This document shows positions 34,885-43,660 of a stretch of DNA of 64,000 bases, in pieces; the stretch's first letter is position 1; each line of letters starts with the position of its first letter. Below the pieces are notes generated by a model that saw only the letters and a list, made by a program, of their open reading frames with translations, was not told the origin of the DNA and ran no database searches. The translations under genes were made by a program, and so were the position numbers. Source of the DNA: Alkalilimnicola ehrlichii (GTDB taxonomy: Bacteria; Pseudomonadota; Gammaproteobacteria; Nitrococcales; AK92); contig NZ_NFZV01000002.1 in the NCBI RefSeq assembly GCF_003399765.1, positions 208,803 to 272,802 on the forward strand. Direction: 5' to 3'.

Positions 34885-34904
34885 GGAGCCCACCCTCGGG
34901 CTCC
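34885..34904. terminator. Hairpin between znuA and tsaB (convergent)
   Basis: GGAGCCC and GGGCTCC form a 7-bp stem with a 6-nt loop about 30 bp after the znuA stop; no T tract on either strand. Confidence 0.5.
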
Positions 34905-34946
34905 TGGCAAGGCACGGCTTACCGACAGGGGCCCCAAAGGGCAGTT

Positions 34947-35624
34947 TCAGCCCGTCACACGATCGCGCAAATAAACCGGTAGCGCATCGGCGGCGGCAAC
35001 CGCATCCCCCGCCGCATGCGCCCGCGTCGCAAGCGGCAGGATATGCCTTGCGCGCGGGTAAACGTCGGGCACCGTGCGCATAACCGTATCGCCACAATGC
35101 TTACGTAACAGCGCGTCATAAGCGCCCCAGCCCGTACCGACGCCCAACCAACCCGCACCTTCGGGAACCTCGACGGCATTCGGCGCGCAGACCCGCTCCG
35201 CCCCCAATAGGCTGGCGCAACCGTCGATCGAGCAATAGGCCGCGCTGTACACCTCGCCCATACGCGCATCAACGGCCGCGAGCACTTTATCCGCGCCCTG
35301 CTCCGCAATCGCACCCTGCGCCAGAGTGGCCAAAGTCGACACCGGCACCACCGGGAGATCGGCCCCGAACGCTAAGCCTTGCACAACCCCAACCGCGATC
35401 CGAACGCCAGTAAAGGCGCCTGGCCCGCGGCAAAAGCCGATAGCATCCACCGCCGATAAAGCAATCCCGGCCTCCGCAAGCACCTCGTCGGCCATGCCCA
35501 AAACATGCTGCGCATGTCCGCGCGGCATCAAACCGAACCGTTCGCACACATCGTCGCCGTATTGCAAAGCAACCGAACAGGCTTCGGTCGTCGTATCGAG
35601 GGTCAATAGCGTCGGAGTTGACAT
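34947..35624 (-). CDS. tsaB: tRNA threonylcarbamoyladenosine biosynthesis protein TsaB
   Basis: 225 residues of the ASKHA fold: LLTLDTTTEACSVALQYGD at the N-terminus, RGHAQHVLGMADEVLAEAG, IGFCRGPGAFTGVRIAVGVVQGLAFG and VLAAVDARMGEVYSAAY. TsaB forms the TsaB-TsaD-TsaE assembly that makes the t6A modification at position 37 of ANN-decoding tRNAs. Length and motifs are ordinary. It lies 93 bp downstream of the MFS gene and may be co-transcribed with it. Confidence 0.93.
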   Translation of the reverse strand: MSTPTLLTLDTTTEACSVALQYGDDVCERFGLMPRGHAQHVLGMADEVLAEAGIALSAVDAIGFCRGPGAFTGVRIAVGVVQGLAFGADLPVVPVSTLATLAQGAIAEQGADKVLAAVDARMGEVYSAAYCSIDGCASLLGAERVCAPNAVEVPEGAGWLGVGTGWGAYDALLRKHCGDTVMRTVPDVYPRARHILPLATRAHAAGDAVAAADALPVYLRDRVTG

Positions 35625-35717
35625 GGGGTAGACGGGTCCGTGGCAAAAGCAAGCATTATAAAGATCCCATTACGCATAAGGAAACGCTGGCTCAAAAGGG
35701 GCGGCACGGCGCCAAAC

Positions 35718-37019
35718 TTAAGACGCGGACCCGGTTTCCTCGGCGTCAACGGCATCCTCGGCGAGGGATTCGAAATCAAACTCCAGCTGAACCTCTTCCG
35801 AACGCGGATCAAGCGCGCTGGCATAGGCTGTCGTGGCGATCGGGATCGGAACGAACTCGGTTTTCTCCTCGGCCGCCAGAGGCTGACCAACCTCGTGCCG
35901 ATAAAACGCGAATAACGCGAGAAAACTAGCCACGGCACAGACGCCCCAGAAAAGGCCGGCAGGCCCCAACGAATCGATCAGATACGCCGCTGCAACCGGA
36001 CCGATAATCATGCCGACGCCGTGCACCATCAACAATCCCGCGGCAGCGCCAACCAATTCTTCCGGCGCAAGAAAATCGTTAGCCACCGCTAGGCTCAAAG
36101 GGTATACCGTAAACGCCAACCCTCCCCACACGGCGGCGAGCACCAAGATCAAACCAGGAGGGCCGCCGGTCGCCAAAGCGATTAGGAGGCTGCACACTGC
36201 GACAGCAAGCGCCACTCCGAGAATCGTTAAACGACGATCATAGATATCCGCAAGCTTCCCAAGCGGCCACTGGAGCACTAGACCGCCAAGAATGGTCGCC
36301 CCCATCAACGCCGACACCTCCGTCAACGAAAAGCCGGCGCCTTGCGCAAAAATCGGCCCCATCGCGAAGAAACTACCGGCAATCGCGCCCGCACAGGTAG
36401 CACCGATCAAGCCCAGCGGCGAAATATCGTACAACTCGCGAATGCCCACCGGCCGAGCTTCGATGATTTCCGGCGACGGCGCACGTGTGAGGGCCACCGG
36501 TACCAGGGACAAAGCGAAAAGAAACGCTGCCAGGCTGAACAGCTGAAATCCGCTGACATCCCACACATTCAACAGAAACTGCCCTCCGCCCAAGGCGGCG
36601 TACGTGGTAATGCTATAGAATGCCAGGATCTGGCCACGATACTCGCGCGGTGTGCGGTCGTTCAACCAACTTTCCGCAAGCATATACAGGCCCGCGAGGC
36701 AGAAACCGAACACGCCCCGCATCAAAGCCCAGGCAATAGGGTCGACGATCAGCGGGTAAACCAGCGTCGAGCTCGCCGCCACAGCCGACAACGCGGCGAA
36801 TGTCCGGATATGGCCTACGATTCGAATCAGCTTTCCGCAGACCAAAGTCGCCAACACAAAGCCGACCGAGTAACACGCCATCACAATGCCGATGATCTGA
36901 GTAGGAAACCCTTCCACTCCCATCCGCACCGACATCAGCGTCCCCAATAAACCACCACCGGTCAGCAGGATGGCAAGAGATAATAAAAGCGCTATAAAAG
37001 GATAAAGAAGACGGTGCAT
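35718..37019 (-). CDS. MFS transporter, YcaD-like
   Basis: 433 residues, 12 predicted helices. Features: MACYSVGFVLATLVCGKLIRIVGHIRTFAA, FCLAGLYMLAESWLNDRTP (the YcaD-like ESWLN motif), ILGGLVLQWPLGKLADIYDRR and VHGVGMIIGPVAAAYLID. The hydrophilic C-terminal tail of about 50 residues is strongly acidic. Substrate unknown. The ATG at 37019 starts MHRLLYPFIALLLSLAI, a good first helix. Confidence 0.88.
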   Translation of the reverse strand: MHRLLYPFIALLLSLAILLTGGGLLGTLMSVRMGVEGFPTQIIGIVMACYSVGFVLATLVCGKLIRIVGHIRTFAALSAVAASSTLVYPLIVDPIAWALMRGVFGFCLAGLYMLAESWLNDRTPREYRGQILAFYSITTYAALGGGQFLLNVWDVSGFQLFSLAAFLFALSLVPVALTRAPSPEIIEARPVGIRELYDISPLGLIGATCAGAIAGSFFAMGPIFAQGAGFSLTEVSALMGATILGGLVLQWPLGKLADIYDRRLTILGVALAVAVCSLLIALATGGPPGLILVLAAVWGGLAFTVYPLSLAVANDFLAPEELVGAAAGLLMVHGVGMIIGPVAAAYLIDSLGPAGLFWGVCAVASFLALFAFYRHEVGQPLAAEEKTEFVPIPIATTAYASALDPRSEEVQLEFDFESLAEDAVDAEETGSAS

Positions 37020-37691
37020 TTTCAGCCCGAGATAGCTACCAGCCAGGGATACGCGCCCTCATACTAACAGGCCGCTAAAAATCACGCGAGGCTCAGCCGC
37101 AACCTCTGAAAATCATGCCGGAACTTAGCCACCGACCTGCGGCCAAAAAGCTAATGGCATCAACAACCTTGGCCGACATAATCCACTGCCCGGCAGAACC
37201 GCCGCGAGCGCTCATCGTTAGCCCCGGCTTGTCCCGCATAGACATCTAGAACATAAGCGTGCAGCCAAATACCCAACAAAAGCATCAAGAAGGTTTAATA
37301 AAAATAACATTAAACGACTTGAAAATTAAATGACCCAGCCTCATTACAATGTAATTACCCTGCTCAAAAACTAAAACCAATAAAAAATAGATAATTAACA
37401 ACAAATTGTTACTTGACTTCTGAGGTATTATGTGTTTTTATTTTGGGTTCTTGAGGCAAAACTGGTAACGCTTCATGACCTAGAAGACGCGCGGCTACAG
37501 GGATCAAATTCCCATGGCAAGAGCGCTCACCAAACGTATTGCCCCGCCCTACCGCGACACGTGCGCTGTAGCCTGCGGCCCGGCCACAGAACTTGGTAGC
37601 GTCTCTCCTTCAGAGTAGCGCAAGCGCGTGATAGAGGCGGCTGCCATTCGGAATAGCAGGATCCCTGAAAAGGATAAACGACCTTATTCAG
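37020..37691. promoter_or_regulatory. AT-rich control region upstream of ectA
   Basis: About 670 bp without a gene; 37300-37450 is markedly AT-rich against a GC-rich background. It contains two near-perfect palindromes, ATTACAATGTAAT (37343-37355) and TAACAACAAATTGTTA (37396-37411). Next to the second is a TTGACT (37413-37418) that could be a -35 element, with an AT-rich -10 region (TTTTAT) about 17 bp on. I infer the osmotically regulated ect promoter here; no EctR-type regulator gene is adjacent. Confidence 0.5.
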
Positions 37692-38237
37692 TTGGAAATT
37701 GCTAGCCATACCTGCAAAATGAACGAGACAATTACATTCCGTAACCCCACCATCGACGATGGCGCTGCAATCTGGAAAGTTGTTAAAGATTCGGGCGTTC
37801 TCGACCTTAACTCCGCGTACTTGTATCTGCTGCTGAGCAAGGACTTTGCGGAAACCTGCGCGGTCGCCGAGATGAATGGCGAAATCGTGGGCTTTATTAC
37901 CGGTTACCGCCCGCCAGGTCGCGAGAGCGTTATTTTCGTCTGGCAAATCGGCGTCGACGCTTCGGCACGAGGCAAAGGCCTCGGCAAGCGACTCGTAAGC
38001 TATCTCCTCCGCAGCCAGGGCGCGCGCGGCGCTAGCATACTAGAGACGACTATTTCCCCTTCGAACGACGCTTCTCGGGCGCTGTTTCGCGGCATAGCCC
38101 GCGACTTGGGCGTGCCGTGCGAAGTACGGCCCTGCTTCGCTGCAAGCCAGTTTCCGGGTACCGGGCATGAGGACGAGGAATTATTCCGCATCGGACCCTA
38201 CGACCTCAGCCAGCCCAACCAGCTAATCGAATTCTAA
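37692..38237 (+). CDS. ectA: L-2,4-diaminobutyrate acetyltransferase EctA
   Basis: GNAT-fold enzyme that acetylates diaminobutyrate in ectoine synthesis. ITFRNPTIDDGAAIWKVVKDSG, LDLNSAYLYLLLSKDF and WQIGVDASARGKGLGKRLV (acetyl-CoA pyrophosphate loop RGKGLG) are EctA hallmarks, as is the ending near FRIGPYDL. The start could be the TTG at 37692 or the ATG at 37719 (MNETITF); neither has a strong ribosome site. ectB follows 19 bp later. Confidence 0.94.
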   Translation: MEIASHTCKMNETITFRNPTIDDGAAIWKVVKDSGVLDLNSAYLYLLLSKDFAETCAVAEMNGEIVGFITGYRPPGRESVIFVWQIGVDASARGKGLGKRLVSYLLRSQGARGASILETTISPSNDASRALFRGIARDLGVPCEVRPCFAASQFPGTGHEDEELFRIGPYDLSQPNQLIEF

Positions 38238-38256
38238 GTAGAGAGGTTCTCTATAT

Positions 38257-39543
38257 ATGAGCATGCAAGTTATCGAGCAGTACGAATCCGTCGTACGCAG
38301 TTACTGCAATAATTTTCCGACTGTCTTCGAGAAAGCCGTCGGCAGCTGCCTGTACGACACGGAAGGCCGTCGCTACTTGGACTTTTTCGCTGGCGCCAGC
38401 GTACTGAACTACGGCCATAATCATCCGGCGCTGAAAAAGAAGCTGATCGAGTACATCGAAAACGACGGCATCACCCACAGCCTGGATATGGCAAGCTCGG
38501 CCAAAGTCGACTTCCTGCAGACGTTTGAGGACCTGATTCTCAAGCCCCGCGGAATGAACTATAAGGTCCAGTTCCCCGGCCCGGCTGGCACCAACAGCGT
38601 CGAAGCGGCACTGAAACTGGCACGTAAGATCAAAGGCCGGGAGAAGATCATCTCCTTCACCAACGCCTTCCACGGCATGACCTTAGGCGCGCTTTCCGTT
38701 ACCGGTAACGCCTTTAAGCGTAGCGGTGCCGGGCTACCATTGAACTACAGCGATTCCATGCCCTATTGCGGCTACTTCGGCGAGGACGTCGATACCATCG
38801 AGTACCTAGAGCGCTTCCTCGAAGACAGCGGTAGCGGCGTGGACGATTCGGCAGCAGTAATTGTCGAGACTATTCAAGCCGAGGGCGGCATTAAGGTCGC
38901 CGAACAGAAGTGGTTGCAGGACTTGCAGGCTCTATGCCGTAAGCACGACATGCTGTTCATCGTCGACGACATCCAGGTCGGCTGCGGCCGCACCGGTCCG
39001 TTCTTTAGTTTCGAAGAAGCGGGCCTTGATCCGGACATCATCTGCCTGTCCAAATCGCTCAGCGGTTACGGTCACCCGATCGCTGTCACTCTACTCCGGC
39101 CGGAGCTGGACCAATGGGAGCCGGGCGAGCATAACGGTACTTTCCGCGGTAACAACTTGGCCTTTGTTACCGCCACCGAAGCCTTCAAGCAATTCTGGGC
39201 CGACGACAAGCTGACCCAAGAGGTTAAAGCCAAGGCCGAGCTGGTTGCCCAAGCGCTGAACAAACTCGTGGCGCAATTCCCGCAGGCAAAAGGCGAAGTC
39301 CGCGGCCGCGGTCTGTTGCAAGGTATTGCGTTTGAGAATGCCGACATCGCCGGTACGGTTTCCGCCGTCGCCTTCGAAAACGGCCTGATTATCGAAACCT
39401 CCGGCCCGGAGGGCGAAGTACTAAAACTGCTTCCGCCGCTCACTATTACCGAAGCCGAACTCAAGGAAGGCTTGGACATTATCGAGCGCAGCCTCGGCGA
39501 AGCGCTTAAGCGTCTGGGGATTTCCTCCAAGGAAGCCGTCTAA
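38257..39543 (+). CDS. ectB: Diaminobutyrate-2-oxoglutarate transaminase EctB
   Basis: 428 residues, class III PLP aminotransferase making L-2,4-diaminobutyrate from aspartate semialdehyde and glutamate. It has DFFAGASVLNYGHNHP, QFPGPAGTNSVEAALKLAR, AFHGMTLGALSVTGN, FIVDDIQVGCGRTGPFFS and the PLP lysine in ICLSKSLSGYG. Full length. It is preceded by a purine-rich GAGAGG and sits between ectA and ectC. Confidence 0.95.
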   Translation: MSMQVIEQYESVVRSYCNNFPTVFEKAVGSCLYDTEGRRYLDFFAGASVLNYGHNHPALKKKLIEYIENDGITHSLDMASSAKVDFLQTFEDLILKPRGMNYKVQFPGPAGTNSVEAALKLARKIKGREKIISFTNAFHGMTLGALSVTGNAFKRSGAGLPLNYSDSMPYCGYFGEDVDTIEYLERFLEDSGSGVDDSAAVIVETIQAEGGIKVAEQKWLQDLQALCRKHDMLFIVDDIQVGCGRTGPFFSFEEAGLDPDIICLSKSLSGYGHPIAVTLLRPELDQWEPGEHNGTFRGNNLAFVTATEAFKQFWADDKLTQEVKAKAELVAQALNKLVAQFPQAKGEVRGRGLLQGIAFENADIAGTVSAVAFENGLIIETSGPEGEVLKLLPPLTITEAELKEGLDIIERSLGEALKRLGISSKEAV

Positions 39544-39637
39544 CCGGATACTTTGGACTTGTTGCAGCTCGTCGCCTCGCAGCCTAAGCCGCGGGGCGCT
39601 CTGCCACTAACAACCTTTGCTCAAGGACTCGCAGTTA

Positions 39638-40042
39638 ATGATCGTTCGTACGCTAGAAGAAATCATCGGCACCGACGATGACGTTCATGCCGAAAACTGG
39701 AACAGCCGCCGATTTTTGCTACGTAAAGACGGTATGGGTTTTTCGTTTAACGACACCATAATTAAGGCCGGGACGGAAACCTTTATCTGGTACGCGAATC
39801 ACTTGGAGTCGGTGTACTGCATCGAAGGTGAAGGCGAGATCGAAACCGTTGACGACGGCAAGGTTTACCAGATTAAGCCCGGCACGATGTACGCGTTGGA
39901 CAAGCACGAAAAGCATTATTTGCGAGCGCGCAAAGACATGCGGATGATGTGCGTATTCAATCCACCGCTAACCGGGCGGGAAGTACACGACGAGGACGGG
40001 GTTTATCCCCTGATTGTCGATGAGCCCGACGAAAACGGTTAG
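39638..40042 (+). CDS. ectC: L-ectoine synthase EctC
   Basis: 134 residues from the ATG at 39638 ([17 protein letters not shown]), the canonical EctC start, with AAGGA upstream. Cupin fold: [49 protein letters not shown] and [20 protein letters not shown]. It catalyses the ring closure of N-gamma-acetyl-diaminobutyrate to ectoine; iron ligands Glu, Tyr and His lie in these motifs. It is followed by a strong hairpin. Confidence 0.95.
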   Translation: MIVRTLEEIIGTDDDVHAENWNSRRFLLRKDGMGFSFNDTIIKAGTETFIWYANHLESVYCIEGEGEIETVDDGKVYQIKPGTMYALDKHEKHYLRARKDMRMMCVFNPPLTGREVHDEDGVYPLIVDEPDENG

Positions 40043-40110
40043 TCGGCGCACAGGTAACGTCAGCCGGCATGGGCTTTAGGGTTCTTGCTGTGTGCTGATA
40101 AAACCTTACT

Positions 40111-40135
40111 AGCTGCCGGGTCTTGCCCGGCAGCT
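40111..40135 (+). terminator. Strong hairpin between ectC and ectD
   Basis: AGCTGCCGGG and CCCGGCAGCT form a perfect 10-bp stem with loop TCTTG, followed by a modest T-rich stretch (TGCTTTG). It probably ends most ectABC transcripts or attenuates read-through into ectD. Confidence 0.7.
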
Positions 40136-40216
40136 TGCTTTGTGGCAATGTTCCCGCTGACCGTTATTTAGGAGGTAACACAACACTCGCATATTGAAAG
40201 TAAGGAGTTCCGCCTT

Positions 40217-41128
40217 ATGGACAACATGCAAGATCTATATCCGTCGCGTACCAAGCGCAAAATAGACATGTTCGAACGGCTTGATCCTGTCGTTTACGGT
40301 GATACGACCGGGAAATATAAAGGGCCGCTTTCCTCTGAAGAATTACAGTCGTTTGACGACAATGGCTTTCTTTTCTTCGACCAATTCTTTTCCGAAGACG
40401 ATATTGCCGAATTTCGGCAGGAACTAAAGCGACTGTGCGAAGACGATAGTCTGCGCGGTTGGGATGGCGTCATTCGCGAGCCGAACGGCGACGAGGTTCG
40501 CTCCGTATTCGAGGTTCACAAGATCTCGAACTGCTTCAACCGCCTCTCTCGCCACCCGCGCATCCTGGACCGGGTTCGGCAGCTACTCGGCAGCGAGGTG
40601 TACATTCACCAATCGCGTATCAACTACAAGCCCGGCTTCAAAGGCAAGGGCTTTAACTGGCACTCGGACTTCGAAACCTGGCACGCGGAAGACGGCATGC
40701 CGAGAATGCGAGCGGTCAGCTGCTCCATTATTCTCACCGATAACAATGAGTTTAATGGCCCGCTGATGCTCGTCCCCGGCTCGCATAAATTTTTCGTGCC
40801 CTGCGTCGGCCCGACGCCGGAAGACCACTACAAGAACTCCTTAAAGATTCAACAAACAGGGGTTCCGGACAACGACAGCTTGGCCCAGTTGATCGATTTA
40901 GCCGGTGGTATCGAAGCGCCAAAGGGGCCGGCAGGCTCAATGCTGCTGTTCGATTGCAATACGCTGCACGGCTCGAACGCTAATATGTCCCCCTACCCGC
41001 GCAGCAACGTGTTCTTCGTCTATAACAGCATGGAGAACCGGACAACGACCCCCTACGCTGCCAACCGACGACGGCCGGAATTTCTCGCGGCACGCGATCA
41101 CATCCCGCTGACGCCGATCGAGGAGTAA
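40217..41128 (+). CDS. ectD: Ectoine 5-hydroxylase EctD
   Basis: 303 residues, Fe(II)/2-oxoglutarate dioxygenase converting ectoine to 5-hydroxyectoine. The EctD signature is intact (FNWHSDFETWHAEDGMP), with iron ligands His149, Asp151 and His251 (TLHGSNANMSPYP), and MLVPGSHKFFVPCVG follows the family. The gene lies 175 bp after ectC beyond a hairpin, with its own AAGGAG, so it may have a separate promoter. Its presence predicts that the organism makes hydroxyectoine under salt or heat stress. Confidence 0.95.
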   Translation: MDNMQDLYPSRTKRKIDMFERLDPVVYGDTTGKYKGPLSSEELQSFDDNGFLFFDQFFSEDDIAEFRQELKRLCEDDSLRGWDGVIREPNGDEVRSVFEVHKISNCFNRLSRHPRILDRVRQLLGSEVYIHQSRINYKPGFKGKGFNWHSDFETWHAEDGMPRMRAVSCSIILTDNNEFNGPLMLVPGSHKFFVPCVGPTPEDHYKNSLKIQQTGVPDNDSLAQLIDLAGGIEAPKGPAGSMLLFDCNTLHGSNANMSPYPRSNVFFVYNSMENRTTTPYAANRRRPEFLAARDHIPLTPIEE

Positions 41129-41137
41129 AGCCGAGAT

Positions 41138-41166
41138 AGGCAGGAGTGACAGCGACACTCCTGCCT
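41138..41166. terminator. Bidirectional terminator hairpin between ectD and the YoaA-type helicase gene
   Basis: AGGCAGGAGTG and CACTCCTGCCT form a perfect 11-bp stem with a 7-nt loop, located 10 bp past ectD and 4 bp from the end of the convergent helicase gene. Confidence 0.7.
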
Positions 41167-41169
41167 CCA

Positions 41170-43109
41170 CTAGCATTCCCCGCCTATCGCATCGACGACC
41201 GATAGGCCGGCATAAAACTGCGCCACCTGTTCGCGCTCGCGGGTTAACGGCATAGGCGGCAAACTACGCCGAAACACCGAACCGTAAAATTTAGTGAGAA
41301 TTCGGTTATCCGCTATCACCAACACGCCGCGATCCGCGCCATCGCGGATCAGCCGACCGACACCCTGGCGCAAACTAATCACCGCCAATGGCAATTGATA
41401 TTCCATGAACGGATTGACCTCGGCAGCCTCCAGGGCGGCGATTTTCGCCTGTAGCACCGGATCGTTTGGAGCCGCAAAAGGCAAACGGTCAATAATCACG
41501 CACGACAAGGCCTCTCCGCGCACATCGACCCCCTCCCAAAAGCTAGCCGTCCCTAATAACACGGCGTTGCCGGCCTCACGAAACCGCGCTAACAGCTCCG
41601 CTTGCCCCGCCTCCCCTTGCACCAACAACGGGTACGGAAGGCGGCCTTGAAAGTAGATTGCCGCTTCGCGCAGTGCGCGGTGGCTGGTAAAGAGGATAAA
41701 GGCGCGCCCTTGACTCAATCCAAGTATCGCTTCCGTTTCGCGCAAAAATGCTGCCAGATACGCCTCCGAGGTGGGTGCGGGCAGCCCCTGCGGAACGTAC
41801 AAAAGCGTATTGCGTTCATAGTCGAATGGGCTTTCAACCCGCAATGTCCGCGGCTCTTCCAAGCCGACTCGGTGACTGAAGTGGCTAAAATCCTCGCCCA
41901 CGGAAAGCGTTGCCGAGGTTAAGATCCACGCGGCCGGGTGACGCGCCATCTGGCGCCGGAAAGGCTCCGCCACATCTACCGGCGTCGAGCGGAGAATAAA
42001 CGACTGGCTAAAACTCTCGAACCACTGCACCGCTTCTTGCCCCTCAGGCTGCAAGAACCCCTGCAAGGCAGCACGCAGCGCCTCTGCTCGGCGATAGACG
42101 GCTTCCAGGCCACGGCCTCGTACGGCCATCGGCTCCAGCAAGGCCACCAATTCACCCAACCAGCGCTGCAAACCGTCAACCGCCGCCGCAATCGCCGGCC
42201 GCTCCGCCACGTCGCTCCAGGCACTGCGTCGAGCACCGCTGCCCAACGCCAAGCGAACCTCCAACACCGCCCGCGTATATCGCTCCACAACGGCAGGCAA
42301 AGCCGGTACATCCCCAGCCTCGCGCTGATACTCGGTTAAGGTATCCCGCCCCAACTCAAGCAGCTGCCGACTACTCAGGCTCAAACCGAAAAATTGCCCC
42401 GCCACCTCCGGTAACTGATGCGCCTCGTCGAGAATGTAAACGTCCGCTCCCGGCAGCACTTCGCCAAACCCGGACTCTTTCAAAGCCCAATCGGCCAACA
42501 GAAGGTGGTGGTTAACCACCACCACATCGGCCTCTTGCGCCCGCCGGCGAGCTTCCATCAAAAACAATCGGCATAAGCGGGGCATTCTTGCCCGAGGCAA
42601 TTATCCGCCGTCGAGGTTATCCGGCTGCGCAGCCCCTCTTCCAAAACCGGAACCGGCGCCTCGCCGAGATCGCCGCTACGCGTGAGGCTCGCCCAATGCC
42701 GCAAACCATGCAGCTGCTCGGCCTGTACGGGACTATCGAGACGGCCTTCGTCCATGGTCTGCTCATAGCGGTAAAGACACAGGTAGTTGCTACGCCCTTT
42801 GAGCAAGCTTGCCCGCAAAGGCAGCTCAAGCGCATCGCGTACTAACGGTAGGTCTTTTTCGAAAAGTTGATCTTGGAGAGTTTTCGTGCCGGTGGAAACG
42901 ATGATCTTTCCGCCAGCCAATAAGGCGGGAACCAAATAAGCGAACGTCTTCCCCGTACCGGTGCCGGCTTCGGCCAGCAACACCGCTTGATCCGCACACG
43001 CGTCGGCGACGGCTTCCGCCATCGCCAACTGCTCGGCGCGGGGCTCGAAACCGCCGACATGGCGCGCGATGGGGCCGTCAGCCGCAAAAACGGCGGCTAA
43101 ACCACTCAT
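41170..43109 (-). CDS. yoaA: YoaA-type ATP-dependent helicase (DinG/XPD family), frameshifted in this sequence
   Basis: The N-terminal frame (42558-43109) has Walker A (EAGTGTGKTFAYLVPAL) and the start of an Fe-S cysteine set (NYLCLYR, NCLGQECPAYADCF). The second frame (to 41170) continues with ARRRAQEADVVVVNHHLLLAD, DEAH box (VYILDEAHQLPE), LGTASFWEGVDVRGEAL and RQGVGRLIRDGADRGV. One base missing from a five-T run (42560-42564) explains the break: the joined sequence reads DCFLMEARRRAQ. About 647 residues, usual for YoaA. A 5'-3' helicase with an Fe-S domain involved in DNA repair. The start overlaps the end of the TPR lipoprotein gene by one base. Confidence 0.88.
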
Positions 43110-43660
43110 TAACGACTGCCGACGGCCCGCAATTGTTGGACCTGCTCAGCGGCCGCCGCCGCCCCCTGGGTGTCGCCGCGTAGCTCGCGGCTGACTGCGA
43201 TTAGGCGCCAGTTAGTTAACTGTAAGGCAGGATAGTCGCCCGAGAGGCGGTTGGAGCGCATAGCCAGCTGCTCGGCTTGGGCGTAATCGCCTTGGCGGTA
43301 GCGCACGACGGCCAAATTCTGCCATAACACCGGATGCTGCGGCTCGATACGCAAGGCCCGCTCCAACAAGCTCGCGGCCTCATCGTGCCGCCCCTGAGCC
43401 GAAGCCTCCTCCGCCTGCCGCACCAACTCCGCCGCAGCCGCCGGCAGTGCGCGCAAGGGCGCCTGCGGAGCGGTTTCTTCCGGAGCCGAGGCGCTGGAAT
43501 CACCGTTCGGCCTATCGGTAGTGGTACGAGAAGTTTCCCGTTCAACGTTAGCTGCCCCGTTGCGAGACGAGCCAGGCTCTGCCGTCGTCGCGCACGCAGA
43601 GAGCAACACACTGGAAGCCAACACCGCGCCGACGACGCCGCTAGAAACTTTCCGCATCAT
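43109..43660 (-). CDS. TPR-containing lipoprotein
   Basis: About 183 residues. Lipoprotein signal (VVGAVLASSVLLSACATT, Cys near residue 23), a low-complexity Ser/Thr/Asn/Glu region, then tetratricopeptide-like repeats (AAELVRQAEEASAQGRHDEAASLLERAL, PQHPVLWQNLAVVRYRQGDYAQAEQL). It starts one base into the stop of the PBP1b gene, so the two are translationally coupled; a role in supporting PBP1b or the outer membrane is plausible from position but not shown. It resembles the small TPR lipoproteins found beside mrcB in gammaproteobacteria. Confidence 0.8.
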   Translation of the reverse strand: MMRKVSSGVVGAVLASSVLLSACATTAEPGSSRNGAANVERETSRTTTDRPNGDSSASAPEETAPQAPLRALPAAAAELVRQAEEASAQGRHDEAASLLERALRIEPQHPVLWQNLAVVRYRQGDYAQAEQLAMRSNRLSGDYPALQLTNWRLIAVSRELRGDTQGAAAAAEQVQQLRAVGSR

